A stretch of 64,000 bases of DNA, taken from assembly GCA_964609825.1 (NCBI GenBank), contig CAZSSH010000010.1, positions 620,001 through 684,000 on the forward strand, read 5' to 3'. The position numbers were made by a program, and so were the translations under genes. This DNA comes from CAZSSH01 sp964609825. GTDB lineage: Bacteria > Verrucomicrobiota > Lentisphaeria > Victivallales > Victivallaceae. Below the pieces are notes generated by a model, which saw nothing but the letters and a program-made list of their open reading frames with translations, made no database searches and was not told the origin of the DNA. Of the stretch, positions 42,459 to 51,300 are shown piece after piece. Position 1 is the stretch's first letter. Each line of letters opens with the position of its first letter.

Positions 42459-43606
42459 AAAAACAACACATCGTTATCCTGGGCGTCACCGGCTCCATCG
42501 GCGACAGCACCTTAAAAGTGGTCAAGGCGCATCCGGAGCAATTTGAAATCTCCGGGATTGCCAATTATAACAACATCGACAAACTCTCCGTCATCGCCAA
42601 AGAATTCGCGGTCAAGCGCGTCGTTTGCGCCGATTTGGAGAAACTCGCCAAATTGAGAGAGCTGCTGCCACCCGGCATCCAATCCGACGCGGGCACCGGG
42701 GCGATGCTTGACTTGGTCTCCCTCCCCGAAGTCGATACCGTCGTTTGTGCCATTGTCGGCACCGGCGGGCTGTTGCCGGTGATCGCGGCCATCCGGGCCG
42801 GAAAACGCATCGCGTTGGCGAGCAAAGAAGTCATGGTTCTTGCGGGCGATTTGATCCGCCGCGAGTTGTCCAACCACCCGCAGGCCCAGCTGATCCCGGT
42901 GGACAGCGAGCACTCGGCGATTTTTCAGTGTCTCCATGCCCGCAACCGGGAGGAGATCAAATATTTGTGGCTCACCGCCTCGGGCGGCGCTTTTCGTTCC
43001 TGGCCCTGCGAGGCGATGCGCCGGGCGACCCTCGCCGACGCCTTGCGGCACCCGACTTGGAGCATGGGCAAAAAGGTGACCATCGACTCGGCCTCGTTGA
43101 TGAATAAAGCACTGGAGCTTGTCGAGGCCAAATATCTCTTTGATGTTTTACCACAGCAGCTTAAGGTTGTCGTGCACCCGCAGTCGGTGGTGCACTCGAT
43201 GGTCGAGTTTGTCGACGGGAGTTTTATCAGCCAAATGTCCAAGCCGGATATGTGTTTTGCCATCCAGTATGCGTTAAGCTACCCCCACCGCTGGGCGGGC
43301 AATTTGCCGCAGCTTGACTTTGCGCAAATGAGCAAGCTCGAGTTTGAGCTCCCTGATCACGCCAAATATCCGTCGCTCGATTTTGCAGAAGCGGCGCTGA
43401 CGGCGGGGGGCACCATGCCGGGGGTGATGAATGCGGCCAACGAGATCGCGGTCGATCGTTTTTGCCGCGGCGAAATTGATTTCATCCATATTTATGACAT
43501 TATTGAGCAAACAATGGCACGGCACATTGTCGAGCCGCAAACGTCACTGGAGCAAATTCAAACCGTGGACCGTTGGGCGCGGGAAGTCGCCCGCAGCATC
43601 TCATGA
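42455..43606 (+). CDS. dxr: 1-Deoxy-D-xylulose 5-phosphate reductoisomerase
   Basis: Second enzyme of the MEP isoprenoid pathway, making 2-C-methylerythritol 4-phosphate with NADPH. Landmarks in the 383 residues are the NADPH loop GVTGSIGDSTLKVV, ASKEVMVLAG, PVDSEHSAIFQCL with metal ligands, LTASGGAFR, HPTWSMGKKVTIDSASLMNKALE, HPQSVVHSMVEF and NAANEIAV. The other MEP genes are not in the window. It overlaps dtd and the next gene by 4 bases each. Confidence 0.95.
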   Translation: MKKQHIVILGVTGSIGDSTLKVVKAHPEQFEISGIANYNNIDKLSVIAKEFAVKRVVCADLEKLAKLRELLPPGIQSDAGTGAMLDLVSLPEVDTVVCAIVGTGGLLPVIAAIRAGKRIALASKEVMVLAGDLIRRELSNHPQAQLIPVDSEHSAIFQCLHARNREEIKYLWLTASGGAFRSWPCEAMRRATLADALRHPTWSMGKKVTIDSASLMNKALELVEAKYLFDVLPQQLKVVVHPQSVVHSMVEFVDGSFISQMSKPDMCFAIQYALSYPHRWAGNLPQLDFAQMSKLEFELPDHAKYPSLDFAEAALTAGGTMPGVMNAANEIAVDRFCRGEIDFIHIYDIIEQTMARHIVEPQTSLEQIQTVDRWAREVARSIS

Positions 43607-44685
43607 CCAAAAATTTTCGCAATGCCGTCCGTTTCGCGCTCATGTTGCTCAGTGCGACCGTGATCTCGGTCGCCTTGCTGAGCTTGTACGCCTGCGCCCG
43701 CATGGGCGGACTGCCGGACGGTGATGATTATAACCAAAAGTACACCGCCATGCCCAATTTTAAAGACGGAAAATTTGTCAATACCGAGCCCGCCGTCGTC
43801 GATATGAGCCGCGGCGGCAAACCCAATATGCTGCGCTTTTTGTTTGAGAGCAATGAGACGCCCCAAATCCCGATGCAGCGGCTCTCACCGGCCGATTTTG
43901 CCGCCACCCCCGACCGCGAGCTCTCCATCCGCTGGCTCGGGCACTCGATGCTGATTGTCGAGATGGACGAGACACGCTTTTTGACCGATCCCGTGTTCGG
44001 CAACGCCGCTCCGGTCCCCTTGGCCGTCCGGCGCTACACCCCCGCCCCGATGGCGCGCGAGAAATTGCCGCCCTTTGACTTTGTGCTCATTTCGCATGAT
44101 CATTATGACCACTTGGAGTATGAGACCATCCGTTATTTCCGCGACCGCACCGAGCCGTTTATCGTACCTTTGGGAGTCGGCGAACGGCTCAAACGCTGGG
44201 GAATTCAACCCGAGCGCATCCATGAGCTCAACTGGGGGCAAAGCATTACGGTTAAAAATCTCACGGTGACAGCCGCCGAAGCGCGCCATTTCTCGGGGCG
44301 GAGTTTCTCCGACCGCGACCGGACGCTGTGGGCGGCCTTTGCGGTCACGGGCAGTCAACGCTTCTTTTTCGGCGCCGACGGCGGCTACGGCAAACACTTC
44401 CGCGAAATCGGCAACACCTTCGGCTCGTTTGACGCGGCGGCGCTGGAAATCGACGCGTGGAATATCAGATGGCCCAACAATCATTTGTTTCCCGAGGAAG
44501 TCATTCAGGCGACCGGCGATTTAAATGCCCAAGTTTTGCTTCCGATCCACTGGAGCGTGTTTAATCTGGCAATGCACCCTTATAATGAGTCAATCAACAA
44601 AATAAAAGAACTTGCCCAAGAGCATAAAATCCCGTTGCGGACGCCGCAAATCGGCGAAAAAATCATCATTGCGCCCAAAAAATAA
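43603..44685 (+). CDS. Metallo-beta-lactamase-fold lipoprotein (NAPE-PLD-like)
   Basis: A 360-residue MBL-fold hydrolase. The N-terminus has a hydrophobic stretch ending L-Y-A-C-A, a plausible lipobox, so it may be a lipoprotein. Zinc motifs are SHDHYDHLE (HxHxDH), the ARHFSGR segment, and FGADGGYG, with a late LPIHWSVF His. The overall layout resembles N-acyl-phosphatidylethanolamine phospholipase D-like and UlaG-like proteins. Start ATG 43603 overlaps the dxr stop; the earlier TTG at 43573 lies inside dxr. It ends the rhamnose-folE-dtd-dxr operon, before a bidirectional terminator. Substrate unknown. Confidence 0.85.
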   Translation: MTKNFRNAVRFALMLLSATVISVALLSLYACARMGGLPDGDDYNQKYTAMPNFKDGKFVNTEPAVVDMSRGGKPNMLRFLFESNETPQIPMQRLSPADFAATPDRELSIRWLGHSMLIVEMDETRFLTDPVFGNAAPVPLAVRRYTPAPMAREKLPPFDFVLISHDHYDHLEYETIRYFRDRTEPFIVPLGVGERLKRWGIQPERIHELNWGQSITVKNLTVTAAEARHFSGRSFSDRDRTLWAAFAVTGSQRFFFGADGGYGKHFREIGNTFGSFDAAALEIDAWNIRWPNNHLFPEEVIQATGDLNAQVLLPIHWSVFNLAMHPYNESINKIKELAQEHKIPLRTPQIGEKIIIAPKK

Positions 44686-44719
44686 GCGGCGTCTCCGATT
44701 CACGGAAACGCCGCATTTT
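44676..44719. terminator. Bidirectional terminator
   Basis: GCGGCGT (44686-44692) and ACGCCGC (44708-44714) form a stem. ATTTT follows on the plus strand and the A-rich 44676-44685 gives a T-run on the minus strand, so it serves both convergent operons. Confidence 0.8.
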
Positions 44720-44729
44720 GGTCATCAAA

Positions 44730-44993
44730 CTAGAGCGCAAACAACGCGCATTTGGAGCAGTCACCGCCAGCGCAGCCGGAGCAGCCGCCGGATAAATTGG
44801 CCTTCTTCTGCTGTTTCTCTCTGGCTTCCTGAGTCATGCAATTTTTTTTGCACTTTTGTCCGGCATTTTGACTGTTGTCACAAATGCCGTCACGATTTTT
44901 GTCTTTGAAACATTTGGGAAGCGAGCTGTCGCTCCCGGCAATCCAAAATACAAAAGCCGCCGCCAACAATATCCCAAGCAAATGTTTTACCAT
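44730..44993 (-). CDS. Small exported cysteine-rich protein
   Basis: An 87-residue protein with an N-terminal signal or anchor helix (H-L-L-G-I-L-L-A-A-A-F-V-F-W). The rest carries nine cysteines, in KCFKDKNRDGICDN (a thrombospondin type 3-like calcium motif), CKKNC, and GGCSGCAGGDCSKC at the end. I do not know the family. It overlaps the preceding gene by one base (TAATG), so the two are coupled. Metal binding or disulphide cross-linking in the envelope is plausible. Confidence 0.65.
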   Translation of the reverse strand: MVKHLLGILLAAAFVFWIAGSDSSLPKCFKDKNRDGICDNSQNAGQKCKKNCMTQEAREKQQKKANLSGGCSGCAGGDCSKCALFAL

Positions 44994-45631
44994 TACCGTC
45001 CCGGAGCGGGAAGCTCCGCCTCCACCGTTAAAAGTTTATTGAGATCAATCTTGCCGGCCAAATAATCATTGGCCGCCGTTTGGAAATCCTCATTGTCGGC
45101 AATCCGTCCGGGGAGCTCCGCCACTTTAATTTTGGCGCCGATCAACTCATATTGACTTAACAGCGCTTCCGCCGATGAAGTGGCGTCTTTGGCAGTCGCA
45201 TCCGCCGCTTTTTGCCAGAGGGCAAGACGCATATAAGCGTCCGTACCGGGGGTCGCACGCACATTGTTGGCACGGCGGTAAAGCTGCATCATGGCTTCAT
45301 TGACGCGAATTTGCGCCAATGTTTGCTGATAAAAGCTCAAGTTGGCGGATGACCTGACGATTACGCCGGCCAATTTGGCTTGCTCATCATACAACGCCAA
45401 CAATTCGGGCGTCGCGGGTTGCATGCGAGCGCGCATACCGCCCATATTGGCCATACCGCCGGGGCCCTGCCGGGGAGCATCCGGCACGGGTGCGCTCATT
45501 ACAACCGGCACCTGACCGTCACCCTTAAAAATCTTGAGCAACTGCCCGGCCATGTGAAACGCCAGACAAACAATTAATGACACCAACAGGGCAATGGCCA
45601 ACGTTTTTTTTTCGCCGGAAGCAACTTTCAT
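44993..45631 (-). CDS. Uncharacterised membrane-anchored protein
   Basis: A 212-residue protein with one N-terminal transmembrane helix (about residues 10-33), a Gly/Met/Pro-rich linker (G-P-G-G-M-A-N-M-G-G-M-R-A-R-M) and a helical, probably periplasmic C-terminal domain. No family recognised. AAGGAT occurs upstream of the ATG. It is transcribed divergently from the ECF sigma gene, with 150-190 bases between, and may belong to that regulon. Confidence 0.65.
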   Translation of the reverse strand: MKVASGEKKTLAIALLVSLIVCLAFHMAGQLLKIFKGDGQVPVVMSAPVPDAPRQGPGGMANMGGMRARMQPATPELLALYDEQAKLAGVIVRSSANLSFYQQTLAQIRVNEAMMQLYRRANNVRATPGTDAYMRLALWQKAADATAKDATSSAEALLSQYELIGAKIKVAELPGRIADNEDFQTAANDYLAGKIDLNKLLTVEAELPAPGR

Positions 45632-45730
45632 AATCTATCCTTATCCTTACAGGGGTTACTGATCTTCGATACTTAAAACGCCCGGATCGTTTAAAATATT
45701 GTAAAGAAGAGTTAATTTTACAAAAAAAAT

Positions 45731-45758
45731 TTGATTTTTTACATTAACACGGTATCTT
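45731..45758 (+). promoter_or_regulatory. Possible promoter of the ECF sigma operon
   Basis: TTGATT (45731-45736) and TATCTT (45753-45758) with a 16-base spacer. An ECF-type autoregulatory promoter would look different and I could not pick one out. Confidence 0.4.
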
Positions 45759-45816
45759 ATCACTAATATTACCGCACCTCGTGCGTCATATGTTTGAACA
45801 CAACGGAAATAATACT

Positions 45817-46317
45817 ATGGCCGACCCCGAAACATTGACAAAATTGATCCAGCGTTATCAGCGTGAGTTGCTGGCGTACGCCAACTTTTTACTCGGCGAC
45901 CGTCACGAGGCGGAGGATGTCGTGCAGCAAGGATTTCTGGCCTTGTTTCGCTGCGGCGTTGAGCGCATCGACAATCACCGCGCCTGGCTGTATAAAACCG
46001 TGCGCAATTGCTGCGTCAGTTTGCGGCGCAAACAAAAGAAAATCATGTGCGTGGCCGAAGTCCCCGAGGAGCCCGGCGCTTTTGCAGCCTCCGCCGGCGA
46101 GGCGCTGCAAAAAGCCGACGATTTGCGCCTCATGCGTGAAGCCATCGACGCGTTGCCGGAGAAATACCGTGAAATCATCATTTTAAAATATATGCAAAAT
46201 CTGTCCTACAAACAAATTTCGGAAATCACCGGCCTCACGCCGTCGCATGTCGGTGTGATTTTGTTTGAGTCGATCCAAAAGTTACGCAAAGTCAACAGCA
46301 AGGAGTTTATATCATGA
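45817..46317 (+). CDS. ECF-type RNA polymerase sigma factor
   Basis: A 166-residue group 4 sigma factor. Region 2 reads ELLAYANFLLGDRHEAEDVVQQGFLALF, then AWLYKTVRNCCVSLRRKQKK; region 4 is IDALPEKYREIIILKYMQNLSYKQISEITGLTPSHVGVILFESIQKLR. I start at ATG 45817, since family members begin just before region 2; in-frame GTG 45781 and ATG 45790 are possible and none has a clear Shine-Dalgarno. The stop overlaps the next gene, a zinc anti-sigma fusion, by 4 bases, the usual coupling for a sigma/anti-sigma pair. Confidence 0.9.
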   Translation: MADPETLTKLIQRYQRELLAYANFLLGDRHEAEDVVQQGFLALFRCGVERIDNHRAWLYKTVRNCCVSLRRKQKKIMCVAEVPEEPGAFAASAGEALQKADDLRLMREAIDALPEKYREIIILKYMQNLSYKQISEITGLTPSHVGVILFESIQKLRKVNSKEFIS

Positions 46318-48344
46318 AGTGTCAGGATATCCGTAAGCTCCTCTTGGATGAAATCAACGGCGAGCTTGACCACAAGCAAAAGGCCGAACTGGAGGCGCAT
46401 CTGGCAACCTGCCCGGATTGCCTCAAACTGTCCGCCGAATATCAGGAAACCATCAAACTTTGCCGCGCCGCGCTGGATCGCTCCCAAGCGCCGCAAAGTT
46501 TGAATGCCGAGGCCATTGCCGAACTTTTGGAGCAAGCGGAGCAAGCGCCCCAAGTCCGCAAAAACTGGACCAAACGCATTCTTGCCTATGCGGCGGTTTT
46601 TACTATTTTAGTCGTGTTGAGCGGTATGCTGCTCCCCGCATTGAATACCCCCCGGGAAAAAGCCCGCAGAATCGCCGCAATGAATTTGCAAAAATATAAC
46701 AAAGAGAGCATCGACGAGCGAAGCGATAACGGCGTTCCCCTCGCCGCCACGGCCGACGAGAGCCCGGTCTCGGGGTCCGCCATGGCCGGTGCCGCTGTCT
46801 CAGCCAAAGCCGAATTTGCCGTGGCAACTGCCCCTGCCGCCCCCCCCGCCCCGCCGGTGCCGGCCGCCGCCCCCGTTGCCGCCAAAGCACTCGGTCAGCC
46901 AAGAGCCATGGCCGCAGCCAAACCGGCTGCCGTGCTTAGCGAATCCAACACCCCGGCCCGAGCCAAGGTCAAAATGGCCGCCGGCAAAGCGGCCGGAGAT
47001 GTCAAAGAGTTGGAGTTTACCGACGCCGATCAGCTCAAAAAAGCCGAGGATAAATCATACAAACGTGACAACGAAGCGAGTTTGATCCCCATGCCGGTGT
47101 CCCCCTTGGCGCTCACGGAGACGGCAAGCAATCCCTTCTCCACTTTTTCGATCGACACCGACAACACCAGCTTTGTCCTGACGCGCGACCTCTTGCGCCA
47201 GCGGGTCAAACCGGACGGCATCCTCATCAAGCCTGAGGAATTCATCAACTTTTTTGACTACAATTACCCCGAGCCCGCGCCGGGAGATGTTTTCAGCTGT
47301 ACGACGGCCTTGTTTAAAAACCCGTTCCGTCCCGACCGCCGCGAACTCATCATCGGCATCCAGGCCCGAAACAGCGGCGCCAAGCCGGGCGAACAAAGCA
47401 GCTTTGAGCTGATCGTCGACGCCTCCGGCTCGATGGTGCTCAACAACCGCTGGACCCCGGCGGTGCAATGCATCGACGCTTTGCGCCAAAAACTCGGGCC
47501 CAACGACCGCCTTAATGTCACTTACAGCCATGACGGCGATAAAATGCCCGGCGGCCAAAGCAAAATCATTGAGCAACTCATTGCCATCCAGCACAAGCTT
47601 GAGCACCAAAAGCACCCTGCCCGCCAACGCATCATCGTCTTGACCGACGGCGACGAGCTGCCGCCGGGGCCGGACATCGAGAGCGCGGCACTGACCGCCG
47701 CCGAAGCTTTGCGAAGCGTGGGAGCGCCCGTCACCATCATCGGTTTCGGCCAATTTCAAAACCCGCGCTTTTGGGAAAAAATCGCCGAAAAAAGCGGCGG
47801 CAGTCTGGTCTACGTCGACAGCGCCGAGGAGGTCGAGCGGATTTTCAGTCAAGAATTTGACCGCCGGTTTCAAACCGTCGCCGACGATGTCAAAATCCAA
47901 GTCGAGTTCAACCCCGCCGCCGTCAAAGCTTACCGGTTGGTCGGTTACCGCGAGCGGCTGATGCGCGCCGAGGATTTCCGCAACGACAAAGTGCGCGCCT
48001 CCCCGGTCGGCCCGGGTCAGGAGGTCACGGCCAACTATGAGTTGGAGCTCTCCGACAGTATCCGCCCCGAGTCGGCGGTCGCCAAAGTAATTTTGCGCTA
48101 CCGGCCGCAGCACGGCTTCGGCTTTGAGGAGCGCGAATATACGGTGCTCGCCAAAGATATGTATCCCGAGCTAGGCAAGGTCCCGGCGGATATCGTTCTC
48201 GCCTTTGCAGCCGGCGAGTTTGCCGAATCGCTCAAGTACGCCAATGTGGAAAACATCGCGCAACCGGCGGGCATCATCGCCATATTGTCCCCGGCGCACA
48301 TTAAAAACGCGCAATTGTTGGAGTTGCTCAATCTGGCAAAATAA
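46314..48344 (+). CDS. Zinc anti-sigma domain fused to a von Willebrand A protein
   Basis: A 676-residue fusion. Residues 1-40 are a ZAS anti-sigma domain with the H29-x3-C33-x2-C36 zinc motif; a transmembrane helix follows at about 85-105; then an Ala/Pro-rich linker to about 230; then a YfbK-like region (NPFSTFSIDTDNTSF, EEFINFFDYNYP) and a VWA domain with the MIDAS start DASGSM and LTDGDE, ending with the DUF3520-like part. The topology puts the ZAS domain in the cytoplasm and the VWA domain outside, so the adhesive or metal-binding domain could control release of the sigma factor. It overlaps the sigma gene and lies 22 bases before the giant gene. Confidence 0.9.
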   Translation: MKCQDIRKLLLDEINGELDHKQKAELEAHLATCPDCLKLSAEYQETIKLCRAALDRSQAPQSLNAEAIAELLEQAEQAPQVRKNWTKRILAYAAVFTILVVLSGMLLPALNTPREKARRIAAMNLQKYNKESIDERSDNGVPLAATADESPVSGSAMAGAAVSAKAEFAVATAPAAPPAPPVPAAAPVAAKALGQPRAMAAAKPAAVLSESNTPARAKVKMAAGKAAGDVKELEFTDADQLKKAEDKSYKRDNEASLIPMPVSPLALTETASNPFSTFSIDTDNTSFVLTRDLLRQRVKPDGILIKPEEFINFFDYNYPEPAPGDVFSCTTALFKNPFRPDRRELIIGIQARNSGAKPGEQSSFELIVDASGSMVLNNRWTPAVQCIDALRQKLGPNDRLNVTYSHDGDKMPGGQSKIIEQLIAIQHKLEHQKHPARQRIIVLTDGDELPPGPDIESAALTAAEALRSVGAPVTIIGFGQFQNPRFWEKIAEKSGGSLVYVDSAEEVERIFSQEFDRRFQTVADDVKIQVEFNPAAVKAYRLVGYRERLMRAEDFRNDKVRASPVGPGQEVTANYELELSDSIRPESAVAKVILRYRPQHGFGFEEREYTVLAKDMYPELGKVPADIVLAFAAGEFAESLKYANVENIAQPAGIIAILSPAHIKNAQLLELLNLAK

Positions 48345-48366
48345 CCGCCCGGTCGAAAGGAAGATT

Positions 48367-51300
48367 ATGAAAAAGCTCTTGTCCGCTCTGTTGATCGCGA
48401 TTGCTCCCGTGCTTGGCGCCATCGCTCCGCTGCCCCCCGTGCTCCCGGCCGAGACCGTCACCGCCGACCGCATCGGGCTTGCCGTCAGCACCCGCTCGGA
48501 CAATACCGCCAGCGTCAAAGCCGAAATTATGTTGGAAGTCAAGGAGCCCGGAAAAGTGCTGCTGATCGGCAATCAACCGCTGAGCGCCGGAGTCAATGAG
48601 TGCACCGTGCGCGGCAGCCGCAGCCACTTTTGGAGCGCCAAACCCAAGGCCAATTTGGAGGCGATCGGCGACAACTTGATTTTAAATGTCGAGGAGCCGG
48701 GCAAATTTGAGATTTCGCTTGATTTATTGCTCCCGGTCAATATTGACGGCGCCAAACGGCAGCTCAACTTTGAGCTGATCCCGACATTGCAGGGCAAAGT
48801 CAGTCTCAAACTCGAGGACAACGCCGTCAACCCGGAGCTCAAAAATGCGATCAAGGTCGACAATCAGGCCAACGAGTGGATCTGGAACGGGCCGCGTTTT
48901 GAGCTCGTTTGGGAGCAAAGTTTGAGCAGTGTCAACCAAGCGGTGGTCGACTGCAAGCTCACCAGCGCCGTCGCGGTGAGCCATACCTTGGTCAAAACGT
49001 GCACCCTTGCCGCCTTTAAAGTCAATCGCGGCAGCCTGAGCCAAGTCGGGTTCCTTGTCCCCGCCGACAGCAACTTGAGCAATGTCATCGCCCGCAGCGG
49101 AGAAGCCGTGTTGTGGCAGTTTGACCCCGCAAGCCGCCGCCTCACGGTCAGCGCCAAGGATAAATTCGCCGCCAATTTTGAGCTTTTAATCACCAGCGAA
49201 CGGACGCTTAAGGAGCTTCCCGGCAACTTTACGCTGCAATTGACCACCCCCGTCGGCATCACTCCCGCCGGGTCGGAAATCGTCGTCGGCAGCAAAAACG
49301 GCCTCAAGCTGGAGCCCGTCAAACAAACCAACCTCGTGCAGTCGGCCGAATCCCCGGAGTTGCGCAAATTTTACCGGGATGTCCTCGGCGACGCGGCCAA
49401 TCTCAATTTTTATACCAACAGCAACGATTTTTCGGCCGAGTTTGCCGTCAATCTCATTAAGCCGGATTTTTCAGCCGAGAGCATGACCCAGCTCAAGTTG
49501 GAGGACAACCGCCTTCAGTTGTGCTTTGATGCAAAAATGGAAATCCGCGAAGCGCCGCTCCGGGAACTGGAGATTTTGTTTGACCGCAAACTCAATTTCA
49601 GCCGTGTCATCTCCGACCGCATCCGGCCGCAGGATTATACCGTAAGTTCCGTCTCCGATCAGCAAAACAAGCTCAAGCTCACCTTGCCTGCCGACACCGT
49701 CGGAGCGCTGGAGTTTTCGCTCCTCTTTGAGTGCGAGCAAAAAAGCGATGCCAAACTCGATCTCTCGGGGCTCCAGATTACCGACATTCGCAATCTCCGG
49801 GGCAACCTTTTGGTCATTACCGAAAAAGGCATCCGCATCAACAACCTCAAAACCGGGGGGTTGACGCCGATTCACAGCTCCAATCTCGCAGTCAAGATCA
49901 ACAACCTTAATTTATCCTTTCTCTACCGCAATGCTCCGTGGCGACTCGCCGGTGACATCGAGCTCCTGCCGCGCAACATCGGCGGCGAAGTTTTCAGCTT
50001 GATCTCCATCGGCGAAAACAATATCTCGGGGCTCACCTTGTTTAACTGGCATCTGACCGGCGCACCCGCCAATAAGTTCGTCTTTCAGCTCTCCAAACAA
50101 TATGAAAATGTCGTATTTTCCGGTCTTCCGATCGTCGGCAGCAAAAAAATTGCGGGCAACCCCGGCGATCCCTTTGACCGCTACGAAATCGAGTTTCGCA
50201 ACAAGTTAAGCGGCCCGGTGGCGCTCCTGGTCTCTTATGAGATCATCCGCAAGGATCAAAACACCATTGATGCCGGAGTCATCCACTGTCTCAACTCAGA
50301 GCCGGAAACCGTCTTTGTCGCCGTCTCCGGCCCCAAAAGCATCCGCACCCGGGCGGTCAAAACCGGCGATCAGCAAAAAGCGATCACTATCGATCAGCTG
50401 CCGCCGGAGTACGCCGCTTTGATCGGCAACCCGGTAAGTTTGCTCTTTCGCTCCAACGTCCCCGGCGAAGTCTGCCAAATCGAGCTCTCACCGCTTGACA
50501 AAGTAAAAAGTGCCCCGCTGGTTATCACCAACGCCGACATCAATGCCACACTTGACCGCAACGGCAACGCGGTGTTTCGCGCCGCGCTCAATGTCTCCAA
50601 CGCTTCCTGCCAGTTCGTCGCCGTTACGCTGCCCGCCGGGAGCAAGGTTTGGGAAACCAAGGTCAACGGCGTCATCGAGCGCTCCAACGTTTCCGGCGAC
50701 AACAAACTTTTGATCCCGGTCATACGCACCAAGTCGCCGCAGGAGTCGGTCCTGGTGGAGTTTACCTATGCGATGAATTTCAGCGACTTAACCAAAATTT
50801 CCAAGCTCGAGTTCCCGCTGGTCCAGTTTGACGCGCCGGTGCTGGCCCGGAGCTTGACCGTGACCGCCCCCGACGATGTCGCGTTGCGCGCCGAAAACAT
50901 GCTTGCAACCCCCGGCGAACAGATACTGCCGGTAGTCCGCTGCATTTTGTGGGGCATCGGCGCACTCATTTTGCTGGCGGGAATGTTGCTGGTCAAAGCG
51001 GTGGCGGAGGGCCGCCGTAAGCTCAAAATTTTTGCCGTTACGCTCACCGCGTTATTAACATTGGCGGGCGTCTTGTTTGCCCTTGCCATCGTAATTTTGC
51101 AAGCACAGTTGACCCGCCACACAGTAACGCTCACCGGCAATATGGAGCTACCGCCCGGCGGACAAATGATCCACCTTGGCGTGACTTACTGCAGTGGAGT
51201 GCTGTATTACCTTAAAATGATCAGCTGCAAGCTTGTCTCCCTCGGGCTCCCGCTGCTGCTCCCTCTGATTTTGGTTGTTTTTGCCGTCAAAAAAGTAAAG

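Noticed and set aside
48205..48366. 54-codon upstream extension of the giant gene
   Set aside because: Overlaps the end of the VWA gene in another frame; ATG 48367 has a ribosome binding site and begins a signal peptide.
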